From: an uncultured Bacteroidales bacterium | GTDB taxonomy: Bacteria; Bacteroidota; Bacteroidia; Bacteroidales; Bacteroidaceae | Assembly (NCBI GenBank): GCA_902800925.1 | Contig: CADCGD010000039.1 | Location: forward strand, 1-32,515 | Length of the DNA: 32,515 nucleotides | Direction: 5' to 3' | Shown here: positions 17,961 through 24,386 of the stretch, one piece after another | Layout of the letters: each line of letters starts with the position of its first letter | Position numbering within the stretch: position 1 is the stretch's first letter | Program-made: the position numbers and the translations under genes | Notes under the pieces: model-generated | What the model saw: only the letters and a program-made list of their open reading frames with translations | Told to the model about the DNA's origin: nothing | Databases searched by the model: none

Positions 17961-18797
17961 ATGACTTACAACGAGATGTGGCGCAAACTAGCGCAGGAAT
18001 ACGACGAGGGCGAGGCGAAAGCCGTGGCCCGCATGGTCTATGAGGTGCGCTATGGCCTCACGTTGTCAGACATTTACATCGGCAAAGATACACAATTATC
18101 CTTAGACTGCCAAACAGAACAGGAAGAAATCACAAAAAGGCTGATAGAACACGAGCCCGTGCAATACATCTTGGGGCAAGCCGACTTCTGCGGACGCACC
18201 TTCCATGTAGAACCTGGCATTCTGATTCCACGACCAGAAACAGAGCACCTGTGTCGCCTCATCACAAAGCATGCGGCGATTGGGTTTCCCAATCGCACTA
18301 TTCTCGACATCGGCACTGGCTCTGGCTGCATAGCCATCACACTGGCTCTCGACATTCCCAACAGCCAAGTCACTGCCTGGGACATCTCACCCATCGCCCT
18401 GCGTGTAGCCAGAGGAAATGCAGGGCAGTTGGGAGCACAGGTCAACGTAGTAGAGAACGACATGCTGCAGCAGACCTACCAAGTAGCACCACAATGGGAC
18501 CTCATCGTCAGCAATCCGCCTTATATCTGCGACAGCGAGGCGGAACAGATGGAGGCCAACGTGCTGGACTACGAACCGGAAATAGCCCTCTTCGTTCCCG
18601 ACGATAATCCGTTGCAGTTCTATGTACCCATCATGAACTACGCCCAGTCAGCCCTACACCCTGGTGGAGAGCTGTGGTTGGAGACCAATCCGTTATACGA
18701 AGAAATCATTGAAGAGCGCCTGCTGGAACTGGGTTTCAACGTCACTGCCCATGACGACCAGTTTGGCAAGACGCGTTTTATACAAGCCATCAGATGA
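17961..18797 (+). CDS. prmC: Peptide chain release factor N5-glutamine methyltransferase
   Basis: A 278-residue class I SAM-dependent methyltransferase that modifies the GGQ glutamine of release factors 1 and 2. A helical N-terminal domain (about 1-75) precedes the catalytic domain. Motif I is ILDIGTGSGCIAITLALD, and the substrate-binding NPPY occurs in SNPPYICDSEAEQME. The conserved DYEPEIALF follows. The reading frame extends far upstream on the plus strand across ribD, but that part is antisense shadow. MTYNEMWRKLAQEY is the normal start, and a -7 element lies just before it. The last 4 bases overlap recX. Confidence 0.95.
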   Translation: MTYNEMWRKLAQEYDEGEAKAVARMVYEVRYGLTLSDIYIGKDTQLSLDCQTEQEEITKRLIEHEPVQYILGQADFCGRTFHVEPGILIPRPETEHLCRLITKHAAIGFPNRTILDIGTGSGCIAITLALDIPNSQVTAWDISPIALRVARGNAGQLGAQVNVVENDMLQQTYQVAPQWDLIVSNPPYICDSEAEQMEANVLDYEPEIALFVPDDNPLQFYVPIMNYAQSALHPGGELWLETNPLYEEIIEERLLELGFNVTAHDDQFGKTRFIQAIR

Positions 18798-19270
18798 AAC
18801 AAAAAACAGAACAGGAGGCCTACCTCCAATTGGCTGCACTCTGTGCCCAGGCTGAGCACTGCCAACACGAGATGCTGGAGAAGATGCGTCGCTGGGAACT
18901 GCCAGAGGAAGAGCAGGCCCGCGTGATGCAACGCCTGGTCAGCGAGCGCTATGTCGATGACGAGCGCTATGCCCGTGCCTTTGTCAAAGACAAGGTGCGC
19001 TACAACAAGTGGGGGCGTCGAAAGGTGGAGCAAGCGCTATGGCAGAAGCATATTGACGACGACATCCGCCAACGGGTACTCGACGAGGTAGAGGATGACG
19101 AATACCTCGCTGTGCTACGCCCGCTGCTCAAGCAAAAACGCAAGAGCACCATGGCAGCCAGCGACTACGAACTCAACCAGAAGTTGGTACGCTTTGCCCT
19201 CAGTCGCGGCTTCACCTTCGACATCATCCGCCAGTGCCTCGACGTCAACGAAGAAGATTTTGAAGAATAA
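18794..19270 (+). CDS. recX: Regulatory protein RecX
   Basis: A 158-residue small helical protein of the RecX family, which binds RecA filaments and limits their activity. The three repeated three-helix units are visible. The hallmark of the first part is RLVSERYVDDERYARAFVKDKVRYNKWG, written here as RYVDDERYARAF and KWGRRKVEQAL. The ATG overlaps the prmC stop (ATGA), so the two are translationally coupled. The length is normal for Bacteroidales RecX. It is followed by a repeat-rich gap. Confidence 0.9.
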   Translation: MKQKTEQEAYLQLAALCAQAEHCQHEMLEKMRRWELPEEEQARVMQRLVSERYVDDERYARAFVKDKVRYNKWGRRKVEQALWQKHIDDDIRQRVLDEVEDDEYLAVLRPLLKQKRKSTMAASDYELNQKLVRFALSRGFTFDIIRQCLDVNEEDFEE

Positions 19271-19291
19271 ACGACAACAGGGATATTTATG

Positions 19292-19450
19292 TTTAACGAC
19301 AACTTGGACAACAAAGACAACTTATATTTTGCCTACGACGCAACTGCGTCTACGGACACCCTCATTGGCAGAAAAAAAGTTCTCCTAAGTTGTCCAAGTT
19401 GTCTTTATAATAATTAGGTTGTTTTAAAAATAATAAAGGTTGTCGTTAAA
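19292..19450. repeat. Nested inverted-repeat element between recX and comF
   Basis: The outer arms TTTAACGACAAC (19292-19303) and GTTGTCGTTAAA (19439-19450) are exact reverse complements. The inner arms GACAACTTGGACAAC (19298-19312) and GTTGTCCAAGTTGTC (19389-19403) are also exact and overlap the outer left arm. GACAAC recurs again at 19316 and 19273. A small hairpin GACGC-aact-GCGTC lies between the arms. There is no coding capacity. It could be a MITE-like element or a structured RNA. Confidence 0.7.
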
Positions 19451-19455
19451 GAAAC

Positions 19456-20148
19456 ATGAACTGGGTTACGCGTATCCTTGACTTCATCTCCCCACGACTG
19501 TGCGTGGTGTGCGGACAGCGGCTGGCGCCCACTGAGCGTTCCCTCTGTGGTGTATGCCTGTTCCACCTGCCACGCACCAACTTCCACCTGAAGCCACTCG
19601 ACAACCCTATGGCACAGCTGTTCTGGGTACTGTCGCCTGTCGAGAAAGCCGCTGCCCTCTTCTACTATCACCCTCACGCAGAGATGGCCCAGATGGTCTA
19701 TCGTCTGAAATACAACAACCGTCCTGACATCGGTGAAGACATGGGGCGCGTCATGGCCAGCGAACTACAACAGTCCGACTTCTTCAGCGACATCGATGTG
19801 CTGTTGCCCGTTCCCCTGTCCAGTAAGCGACTGCGTCAGCGTGCCTACAACCAAAGTGAGATGCTGGCCAGAGGCGTTAGCGACGTCACTCATCTTCCCC
19901 TCGTCACCAAGGCACTCTGCCGCAAGGAGTTTCACCAAAGTCAGACGAAGCTGACGCGCTGGCAGCGTCAGGAGAATGTTGCCGACACCTTCCATCTTGT
20001 GGATGACAGCAGGCTGAAAGGGCGCCACGTACTGCTCATCGACGATGTCTGTACCACTGGTGCCACCCTCATCGCCTGTGCCAATGCCCTCAAAGACGTA
20101 GAAGGCATCCGCATCAGCGTCCTCACCCTCGGCTTTACAAAAGACTAA
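19456..20148 (+). CDS. ComF-family phosphoribosyltransferase-like protein
   Basis: A 230-residue protein. The N-terminus has a zinc-ribbon pattern (CVVCGQRL, then CGVC), followed by a type I phosphoribosyltransferase fold with DVLLPVPLSSKRLRQRAYNQSE and the PRPP-binding loop VLLIDDVCTTGATL near residues 193-206. Relatives (ComF/GntX) are linked to DNA uptake, but in Bacteroidales the role is not established. The ATG follows directly after the repeat element, so that element may carry its leader. Length is typical. Confidence 0.9.
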   Translation: MNWVTRILDFISPRLCVVCGQRLAPTERSLCGVCLFHLPRTNFHLKPLDNPMAQLFWVLSPVEKAAALFYYHPHAEMAQMVYRLKYNNRPDIGEDMGRVMASELQQSDFFSDIDVLLPVPLSSKRLRQRAYNQSEMLARGVSDVTHLPLVTKALCRKEFHQSQTKLTRWQRQENVADTFHLVDDSRLKGRHVLLIDDVCTTGATLIACANALKDVEGIRISVLTLGFTKD

Positions 20149-20208
20149 TCTCGTTCACCACTTAGCTGTTCGCAGTACATATCAACAGTATTATTACATA
20201 AATTCCAA

Positions 20209-20604
20209 GGTTCACATTCACGTGCAACACCATGTAATACAGCGTATTAGGTGTGAACCTTACTTCCCATCGATGTCTCCACTCCCCTTTCTTCTATCTT
20301 GGGTTGCAAATATAATTCTCAATAGACGATTTATTATTCTCCATTCCAAGCTTTCTCAACCTCCTATAAGTTGTTCCAGCTGTTGTTTTACTAGTGGAAC
20401 AAACTGTTTCAGGCCTAAAACAAGTTGTTTTAAGCCTAAAACAGACTATTTCGGGAGTAAAACACTCAGATAAACTGTCAACTGAAAACAAAACACAACT
20501 AACGCGGAAACAAGTTAAGGTGACGCGAGGTCAATTTACTGGATAAAAAACAAGGTTCACACTTAACACCTTGTGAAACATTACGTTACACGTGAACGTG
20601 AGCC
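20209..20604. other. Uncharacterised ~400-bp element: inverted ~51-bp terminal repeats enclosing 21-bp tandem units
   Basis: This covers most of the gene-free stretch 20149-20696. A 51-bp segment at 20209-20259 (GGTTCACA...TGTGAACC, itself an inverted repeat) recurs in opposite orientation at 20554-20604; my hand alignment gives about 38 of 51 matching bases without gaps. Between them, 21-bp units begin at 20398, 20419 and 20440, with a degenerate one at 20377. Being a multiple of three, they give seven-residue repeats on both strands (minus: CFRLKTT, CFRPETV; plus: NCFRPKT, SCFKPKT). A minus-strand frame of about 65 codons (20491-20294, TTG start) contains the repeats and then GTTYRRLRKLG. 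I cannot call it a gene. A decayed mobile element is the best guess. Confidence 0.6.
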
Positions 20605-20651
20605 CAGTTTTCCATTATATTTATATATTTAGACAAATAGTCACTAAGATA

Positions 20652-20683
20652 TTTGGAAGTTAAGGATAAAGTCTGTATCTTTG
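20652..20683 (+). promoter_or_regulatory. Consensus promoter pointing across tRNA-Arg toward the MaoC gene
   Basis: TTTG (20652-20655), a 20-nt spacer and TATCTTTG (20676-20683) form one of the best consensus matches in the window. On the plus strand it would start just before 20697 and transcribe antisense to the tRNA, reaching the hydratase gene at 20836. Whether it is active is unknown. Confidence 0.45.
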
Positions 20684-20696
20684 TAGCTGGAGGAAG

Positions 20697-20768
20697 TACC
20701 CCGACCGAGAATCGAACTCGGAACTAAGCTTTAGGAGAGCCTTGTTATATCCATTTAACTATCAGGGC
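20697..20768 (-). tRNA. tRNA-Arg (anticodon CCU)
   Basis: The reverse complement folds as a full cloverleaf. The acceptor is GCCCTGA with TCGGGGT (one G-U at each of two positions) and discriminator A. The D stem is GTTA/TAAC, and the anticodon stem is AGGCT/AGCTT with loop CTCCTAA, so the anticodon is CCT (reads AGG). The T arm is CCGAG-TTCGATT-CTCGG. The 3' CCA is not encoded, as is common in Bacteroidetes. Its promoter -7 element is at 20790-20783. Confidence 0.92.
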
Positions 20769-20782
20769 AACAAAAAGTGCTG

Positions 20783-20820
20783 CAAAGGTAGTCATTTTCT
20801 GCGAAAAATGACTACCTTTA
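20783..20820. promoter_or_regulatory. Palindrome carrying divergent -7 elements (tRNA-Arg and MaoC gene)
   Basis: AAAGGTAGTCATTTT (20784-20798) and AAAATGACTACCTTT (20805-20819) are exact reverse complements around a 6-nt loop. On the minus strand this gives TACCTTTG (20790-20783), 14 nt before the tRNA 5' end. On the plus strand it gives TACCTTTA (20813-20820), 15 nt before ATG 20836. The two promoters appear to share one palindrome. Confidence 0.55.
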
Positions 20821-20835
20821 AAAGACAAAAAAACT

Positions 20836-21300
20836 ATGGGAAAATTAGTGATTAACTCGTACGACGAGTTTGCCGCCCACCTGGGCGAAGAGTTGGGAGC
20901 ATCAGACTGGCTGCAGGTTGACCAGGACCGTATCAACCTGTTTGCTGACGCTACGCTGGACCACCAGTGGATACATGTTGACGTGGAGCGTGCCAAGGAG
21001 GAGAGTCCTTACAAGTCGACCATTGCCCACGGCTACCTGACCTTGAGTCTGCTGCCTTATATGTGGGACCAGATTATCGAAGTGCATAACATCAAGATGC
21101 TGGTGAACTACGGCATGACGGATATGCGCTTTGGCCAGCCCGTGATTACAGGTTCCAAGGTTCGCCTGGTGACTACCCTGCACAACATCCAGAACCTGCG
21201 TGGCATCTGCAAGGCAGAGATTAAGTTCAAGATTGAGATTGAAGGAGAGCGCAAACCTGCCCTCGAAGGCATCGCCGCGTTCCTGTATTATTTTAACTAA
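20836..21300 (+). CDS. MaoC-like (R)-specific enoyl-CoA hydratase / NodN-like protein
   Basis: A 154-residue single hot-dog-fold protein. The hydratase 2 motif is present as FADATLDHQWIHVD, with the catalytic Asp/His pair, and IAHGYLTLSLLP follows. The family hydrates trans-2-enoyl-CoA esters; single-domain bacterial members of the NodN type often have unknown substrates. It is monocistronic, between tRNA-Arg and the secDF terminator, so context gives no pathway. Confidence 0.88.
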   Translation: MGKLVINSYDEFAAHLGEELGASDWLQVDQDRINLFADATLDHQWIHVDVERAKEESPYKSTIAHGYLTLSLLPYMWDQIIEVHNIKMLVNYGMTDMRFGQPVITGSKVRLVTTLHNIQNLRGICKAEIKFKIEIEGERKPALEGIAAFLYYFN

Positions 21301-21336
21301 GGAGTTAAAGAAGTTAAGGAAGTTAAAGGAGTTAAA
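21301..21336. repeat. 9-bp tandem array (GRAGTTAAR, four units)
   Basis: GGAGTTAAA, GAAGTTAAG, GAAGTTAAA and GGAGTTAAA follow one another directly after the MaoC-gene stop codon and run up to the terminator. No function is evident. Confidence 0.8.
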
Positions 21337-21342
21337 GAAGAC

Positions 21343-21377
21343 AATCAGCCCGCCTCCATGATGGAAGCGGGCTGATT
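21343..21377. terminator. Strong bidirectional terminator between the MaoC gene and secDF
   Basis: AATCAGCCCGC (21343-21353) pairs with GCGGGCTGATT (21367-21377). The loop region itself pairs (TCCAT/ATGGA), giving a long GC-rich stem with A and T tracts on either side. The flanking genes converge on it. Confidence 0.88.
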
Positions 21378-21397
21378 TATTTGTATGTTACTTCTTG

Positions 21398-22477
21398 TTA
21401 CTCAGCAGCAGCCTCATCCTCACGGATGGTACGACCCATCACGAGGAATGCGGTAGGAGCAGCGATGAACAGTGACGACAGGGTACCGAAGATAACACCC
21501 AGGATCATGGCGAACGAGAAGCTGCGGATAGAGTCACCACCGAGGATGAAGATACACAGCAACACAATCAATGTCGTGACAGAGGTGTTGATGGTACGAG
21601 CCAGTGTCTGGTTCAGCGAGTCGTTGAACAGCTGCTGACGGTCGCGCTTGCCATAGAGCTGGAAGTTCTCACGAATACGGTCGAATACTACCACCTTATC
21701 GTTGATAGAGTAACCAATCACGGTCAGGATAGCACCGATGAATACCTGGTCAATCTCCAACGACATGGGAACGATGCCCCACAGTGCAGAGTACATGCCG
21801 ATAACCACCAAGGCGTCGAGAGCCAGGGCGATGGTAGCACCTGTAGAGTAAGCGACGTTGCGGAAGCGCAGCAGGATGTACAGGAAGATGGCAATCAGAG
21901 CGATGATGACGCTGATGATAGCACCATAGGTGATATCCTTAGCAACAGCAGGGCCTACCTTTGCAGAGCTGATGATTGAACCACCCTGACGAACATCGGG
22001 GTTCTTGAAGTCCTCGACATTAGCCTGGCTGATGAAGCCACCCTTCTTCAGTGCGTTGTAGAGAATAGTCTCTGCCTCGTCGTCAACAGTAGGACTGTTA
22101 GACTCGATATCCCAGTTGGTGCTGACACGGATGGTCTTGCCATCGGTACCCAGAGCGATAACACTGGTGTTAGCCTCCTTACCGGCATTCTCACCGATGG
22201 TGTTAACAAAGGCACCAGCCAGCGACTGACGAACCTGCTCAACGGGAGTCTCCTTGTCGAGGGTGACAACATAGTTACGACCACCAGTGAAGTCGATGCT
22301 CTCGCTCAGACCACGAACGGCGAACGATACGCAGAATAGAACGGCAGCAACACCCCAGATGATGAACGACTTCTTGTACATACCCATGAAGTTGTACTTA
22401 GCGTTCTGCATCAGGTTCTTAGAGTAACCGGTTACGAAGGTCAGGTTCAGCCACTTGTCCTTCTTCAGGCGGTTCTC
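21398..22477 (-). CDS. secDF: SecF part of SecDF (separated from SecD part by a frame-changing deletion)
   Basis: From about 22477 the frame reads ENRLKKDKWLNLTF and then the SecF half of a Bacteroidetes SecDF fusion (first internal ATG 22411, MQNAKYNFMGMYKKSFIIWG). Visible features are DFTGGRNYVV of the P4 periplasmic region, the block GATIALALDALVVIGMYSAL, SINDKVVVFDRIRENF, and NTSVTTLIVLLCIFILGG with the last helices. It ends in an acidic tail (REDEAAAE). The protein is an inner-membrane partner of SecYEG that uses proton motive force to pull secreted proteins through. As written it cannot be joined to the SecD part because the frame is lost near 22478. Confidence 0.9.
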   Translation of the reverse strand, partial: ENRLKKDKWLNLTFVTGYSKNLMQNAKYNFMGMYKKSFIIWGVAAVLFCVSFAVRGLSESIDFTGGRNYVVTLDKETPVEQVRQSLAGAFVNTIGENAGKEANTSVIALGTDGKTIRVSTNWDIESNSPTVDDEAETILYNALKKGGFISQANVEDFKNPDVRQGGSIISSAKVGPAVAKDITYGAIISVIIALIAIFLYILLRFRNVAYSTGATIALALDALVVIGMYSALWGIVPMSLEIDQVFIGAILTVIGYSINDKVVVFDRIRENFQLYGKRDRQQLFNDSLNQTLARTINTSVTTLIVLLCIFILGGDSIRSFSFAMILGVIFGTLSSLFIAAPTAFLVMGRTIREDEAAAE

Positions 22478-23813
22478 AGCCCTTGACAGGACCTGTACCG
22501 AAGAACAACAGGATGAAACCGGTAATCAGAGAGGTGACGTTAGAGTCGAAGATAGCGCTGAAGGCGTTAGCGTAACCCTTCTGCAGCGCCTCCTTCAGAC
22601 CCAAGCCATGCTTCAGCTCTTCCTTGATACGCTCGTAGATCAGCACATTAGCATCCACAGCGGTACCCAGTGTCAGTACGATACCGGCGATACCTGGCAT
22701 GGTCAGTGCTGCCTGGAACGAGGTCAGAATACCCAAGGTGAAGAACAGGTTGAACAGCAGGGCGATATCGGCAAGGATACCGGGGATGAAGCCGTACAGC
22801 ATGATCATGTAGATCATCAGCAGCACGAAGGCAACGATGAACGACATGATACCCTGCTTGATAGACTGAGCACCCAGAGAAGGACCAACAACCTCTTCCT
22901 GTACGATGCGGGTAGGAGCCGGCATCTTACCAGAGTTCAGCGTGTTAGCCAAGTCCTTGGTGTCCTCGATGGTGAAGTTACCAGTAATCTGAGAGTTACC
23001 ACCATCAATCTGTGTCAGGATACGGGGAGCAGAGTAAACGGCGTCGTCGAGCACGATGGCTACGCCACGACCGATGTTCTGCTTGGTAATCTGGCTCCAA
23101 CGACGAGCACCGTCAGAGTTCATCTGCATAGAAACAGAGGGGTGACCCATCTGGTCGAAGTCGTCCTTAGAAGAGGTGATGACGTCACCCTCCAGTGGAG
23201 CACGGCCGTTAGGCTCGGTAACCTTCAGGGCATACAGGGCGAAGATGTCACCCTTGGTATTCTCACCACCGAAGTCCTCAGCCTTAGCACCCCAGCGCAG
23301 CTTGCACTCAGCAGGCAGGATGGTGGCAGCGATGTCTGAGTAGATGACCTTGTTCACCTGTGCAGTATCGCGGGCATTAGCATAACCTACGATAGCCAGA
23401 CCCTGTGGAACAGGCTGTAAGACGCTGAACAGCGGATTAACCTTCAGGGCCTGTTCCTTCTCAATATTGGTAGCCTTGCTATCCTTCTTGGCCAGCTTGG
23501 CAGCCAGATCGGTAGTAGCAGCCTTTGTGGTGTCAGCAGCAGCCTCAGCAACAGCAGTAGAATCGTTGGCAGCAACTGCAGTGGTATCAGCAGCAGCATT
23601 ACCGTTCAGGGCAGCATACTTCTGGTTCAGCTGAGACAGCAGCGGAGCAATCTCCTGAGAGTTGTAGGTCTCCCAGAACTCCAGGTTAGCAGAACCCTGC
23701 AGCAACTTACGTACACGCTCAGGCTCCTTCACACCAGGCATCTCGACCATGATACGGCCTGACTGACCCTCCAGCTTCTGGATGTTGGGCTGTACAACGC
23801 CGAACTTGTCGAT
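22476..23813 (-). CDS. secDF: SecD main part of SecDF (frame lost at both ends)
   Basis: The frame opens at about 23813 with IDKFGVVQPNIQKLEG and continues through VEMPGVKEPERVRKLLQGSA. A large periplasmic domain follows, with an Ala/Thr-rich insertion rich in AADTT. The conserved SecD membrane core comes next: GPSLGAQSIKQGIMSFIVAFVLL, the block MPGIAGIVLTLGTAVDANVL with IYERIKEELKHG, and SNVTSLITGFILLFFGTGPVKG. It then meets TGA (22478-22476). Normal SecDF continues GFATTLIIGI at this point, so a helix is missing. No other secD or secF copy is seen in the window. Confidence 0.9.
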   Translation of the reverse strand: MDKFGVVQPNIQKLEGQSGRIMVEMPGVKEPERVRKLLQGSANLEFWETYNSQEIAPLLSQLNQKYAALNGNAAADTTAVAANDSTAVAEAAADTTKAATTDLAAKLAKKDSKATNIEKEQALKVNPLFSVLQPVPQGLAIVGYANARDTAQVNKVIYSDIAATILPAECKLRWGAKAEDFGGENTKGDIFALYALKVTEPNGRAPLEGDVITSSKDDFDQMGHPSVSMQMNSDGARRWSQITKQNIGRGVAIVLDDAVYSAPRILTQIDGGNSQITGNFTIEDTKDLANTLNSGKMPAPTRIVQEEVVGPSLGAQSIKQGIMSFIVAFVLLMIYMIMLYGFIPGILADIALLFNLFFTLGILTSFQAALTMPGIAGIVLTLGTAVDANVLIYERIKEELKHGLGLKEALQKGYANAFSAIFDSNVTSLITGFILLFFGTGPVKG

Positions 23814-23815
23814 AA

Positions 23816-24280
23816 CTGGGTGCTCACCTTGCCCTTCATCTGCTGGGTAGCAAACACAGCTGCCAAGGGGCGACCGTTAGAGTTCTGCTTCCAGTACTTG
23901 ATGAACAGCGAGATAAAGTCGTTCTGACTAGTCTCTTCTTCCTTCTTGGCCTCTTCCATTGACTTCTTGTAGGCTGCGTCGGTCTTGTGGTCAGCCAGCA
24001 CGTCGATAACGTCAGGTACTGAAACCTCAAGAATAACATTCATACCGCCTTTCAGGTCAAGACCCAGGCCCATCTCCAGCTCACGGCACTGCTTGAAAGA
24101 ATAAATTCCGCAGTACACTTTCTCGTTCATGATTGAGTCGAGGTACTCCTGACCAGCCTCCTCACCCATGGCAGCAGCCTTACTTTCGTAGTGGCGTGTG
24201 ACAAAAGTGAAGGAAAGGTAGAAGCAGCAAACGAGAATCAAGACGATTGCGATAAATTTTACAATTCCTTTGTTTTGCAT
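23816..24280 (-). CDS. secDF: SecD N-terminal part of SecDF (frame lost at 3' end)
   Basis: ATG 24280 opens MQNKGIVKFIAIVLILVCCFY, the first transmembrane helix of Bacteroidetes SecDF. It continues with GLGLDLKGGMNVILEVSVPDV, split here as LGLDLKGGMNVILE and SVPDVIDVLA, the conserved D1/P1 start. Coding similarity runs to residue 155 (LFAT-like VFATQQMKGKVSTQ). The frame then leads into 28 unrelated residues and stops at 23729. Relatives have roughly 30 more residues here before the FGVVQPNIQ block, so conserved P1 sequence is absent, not merely shifted. Confidence 0.9.
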
Positions 24281-24326
24281 TGTTTGATTTTATTGTTTTA
24301 TTTGATGTTTTCGCATTTTTAGCCTG

Positions 24327-24334
24327 CAAATATA
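24327..24334 (-). promoter_or_regulatory. Putative -7 element of secDF
   Basis: The minus strand reads TATATTTG (24334-24327), a TAnnTTTG match 46 nt before the secDF start. No clear TTTG lies 19-21 nt upstream. Confidence 0.45.
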
Positions 24335-24386
24335 CTCATTTTTCTTCACTTACAGAAATTTATTGCAAAAATTCGTGTCATTTTCA

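Noticed and set aside
20377-20460. CRISPR-like array
   Set aside because: The 21-bp units are directly adjacent with no spacers, so this is a tandem repeat, not a CRISPR.
20294-20491. Small protein gene of about 65 residues on the minus strand with CFRxxTx heptads
   Set aside because: It starts only at TTG, has no ribosome binding site or promoter, and the repeats are open on both strands, so coding is not supported beyond mention in the element entry.
22455-23339. Long plus-strand open frame (294 codons) opposite secDF
   Set aside because: It is antisense to strongly conserved SecD coding sequence, with a composition rich in Gln, His, Thr and Arg typical of a reverse-strand shadow.
21398-24280. 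Programmed frameshifting or naturally split SecD and SecF
   Set aside because: Conserved residues are absent at both breaks and no slippery site is evident, so frameshifting could not restore a normal protein.
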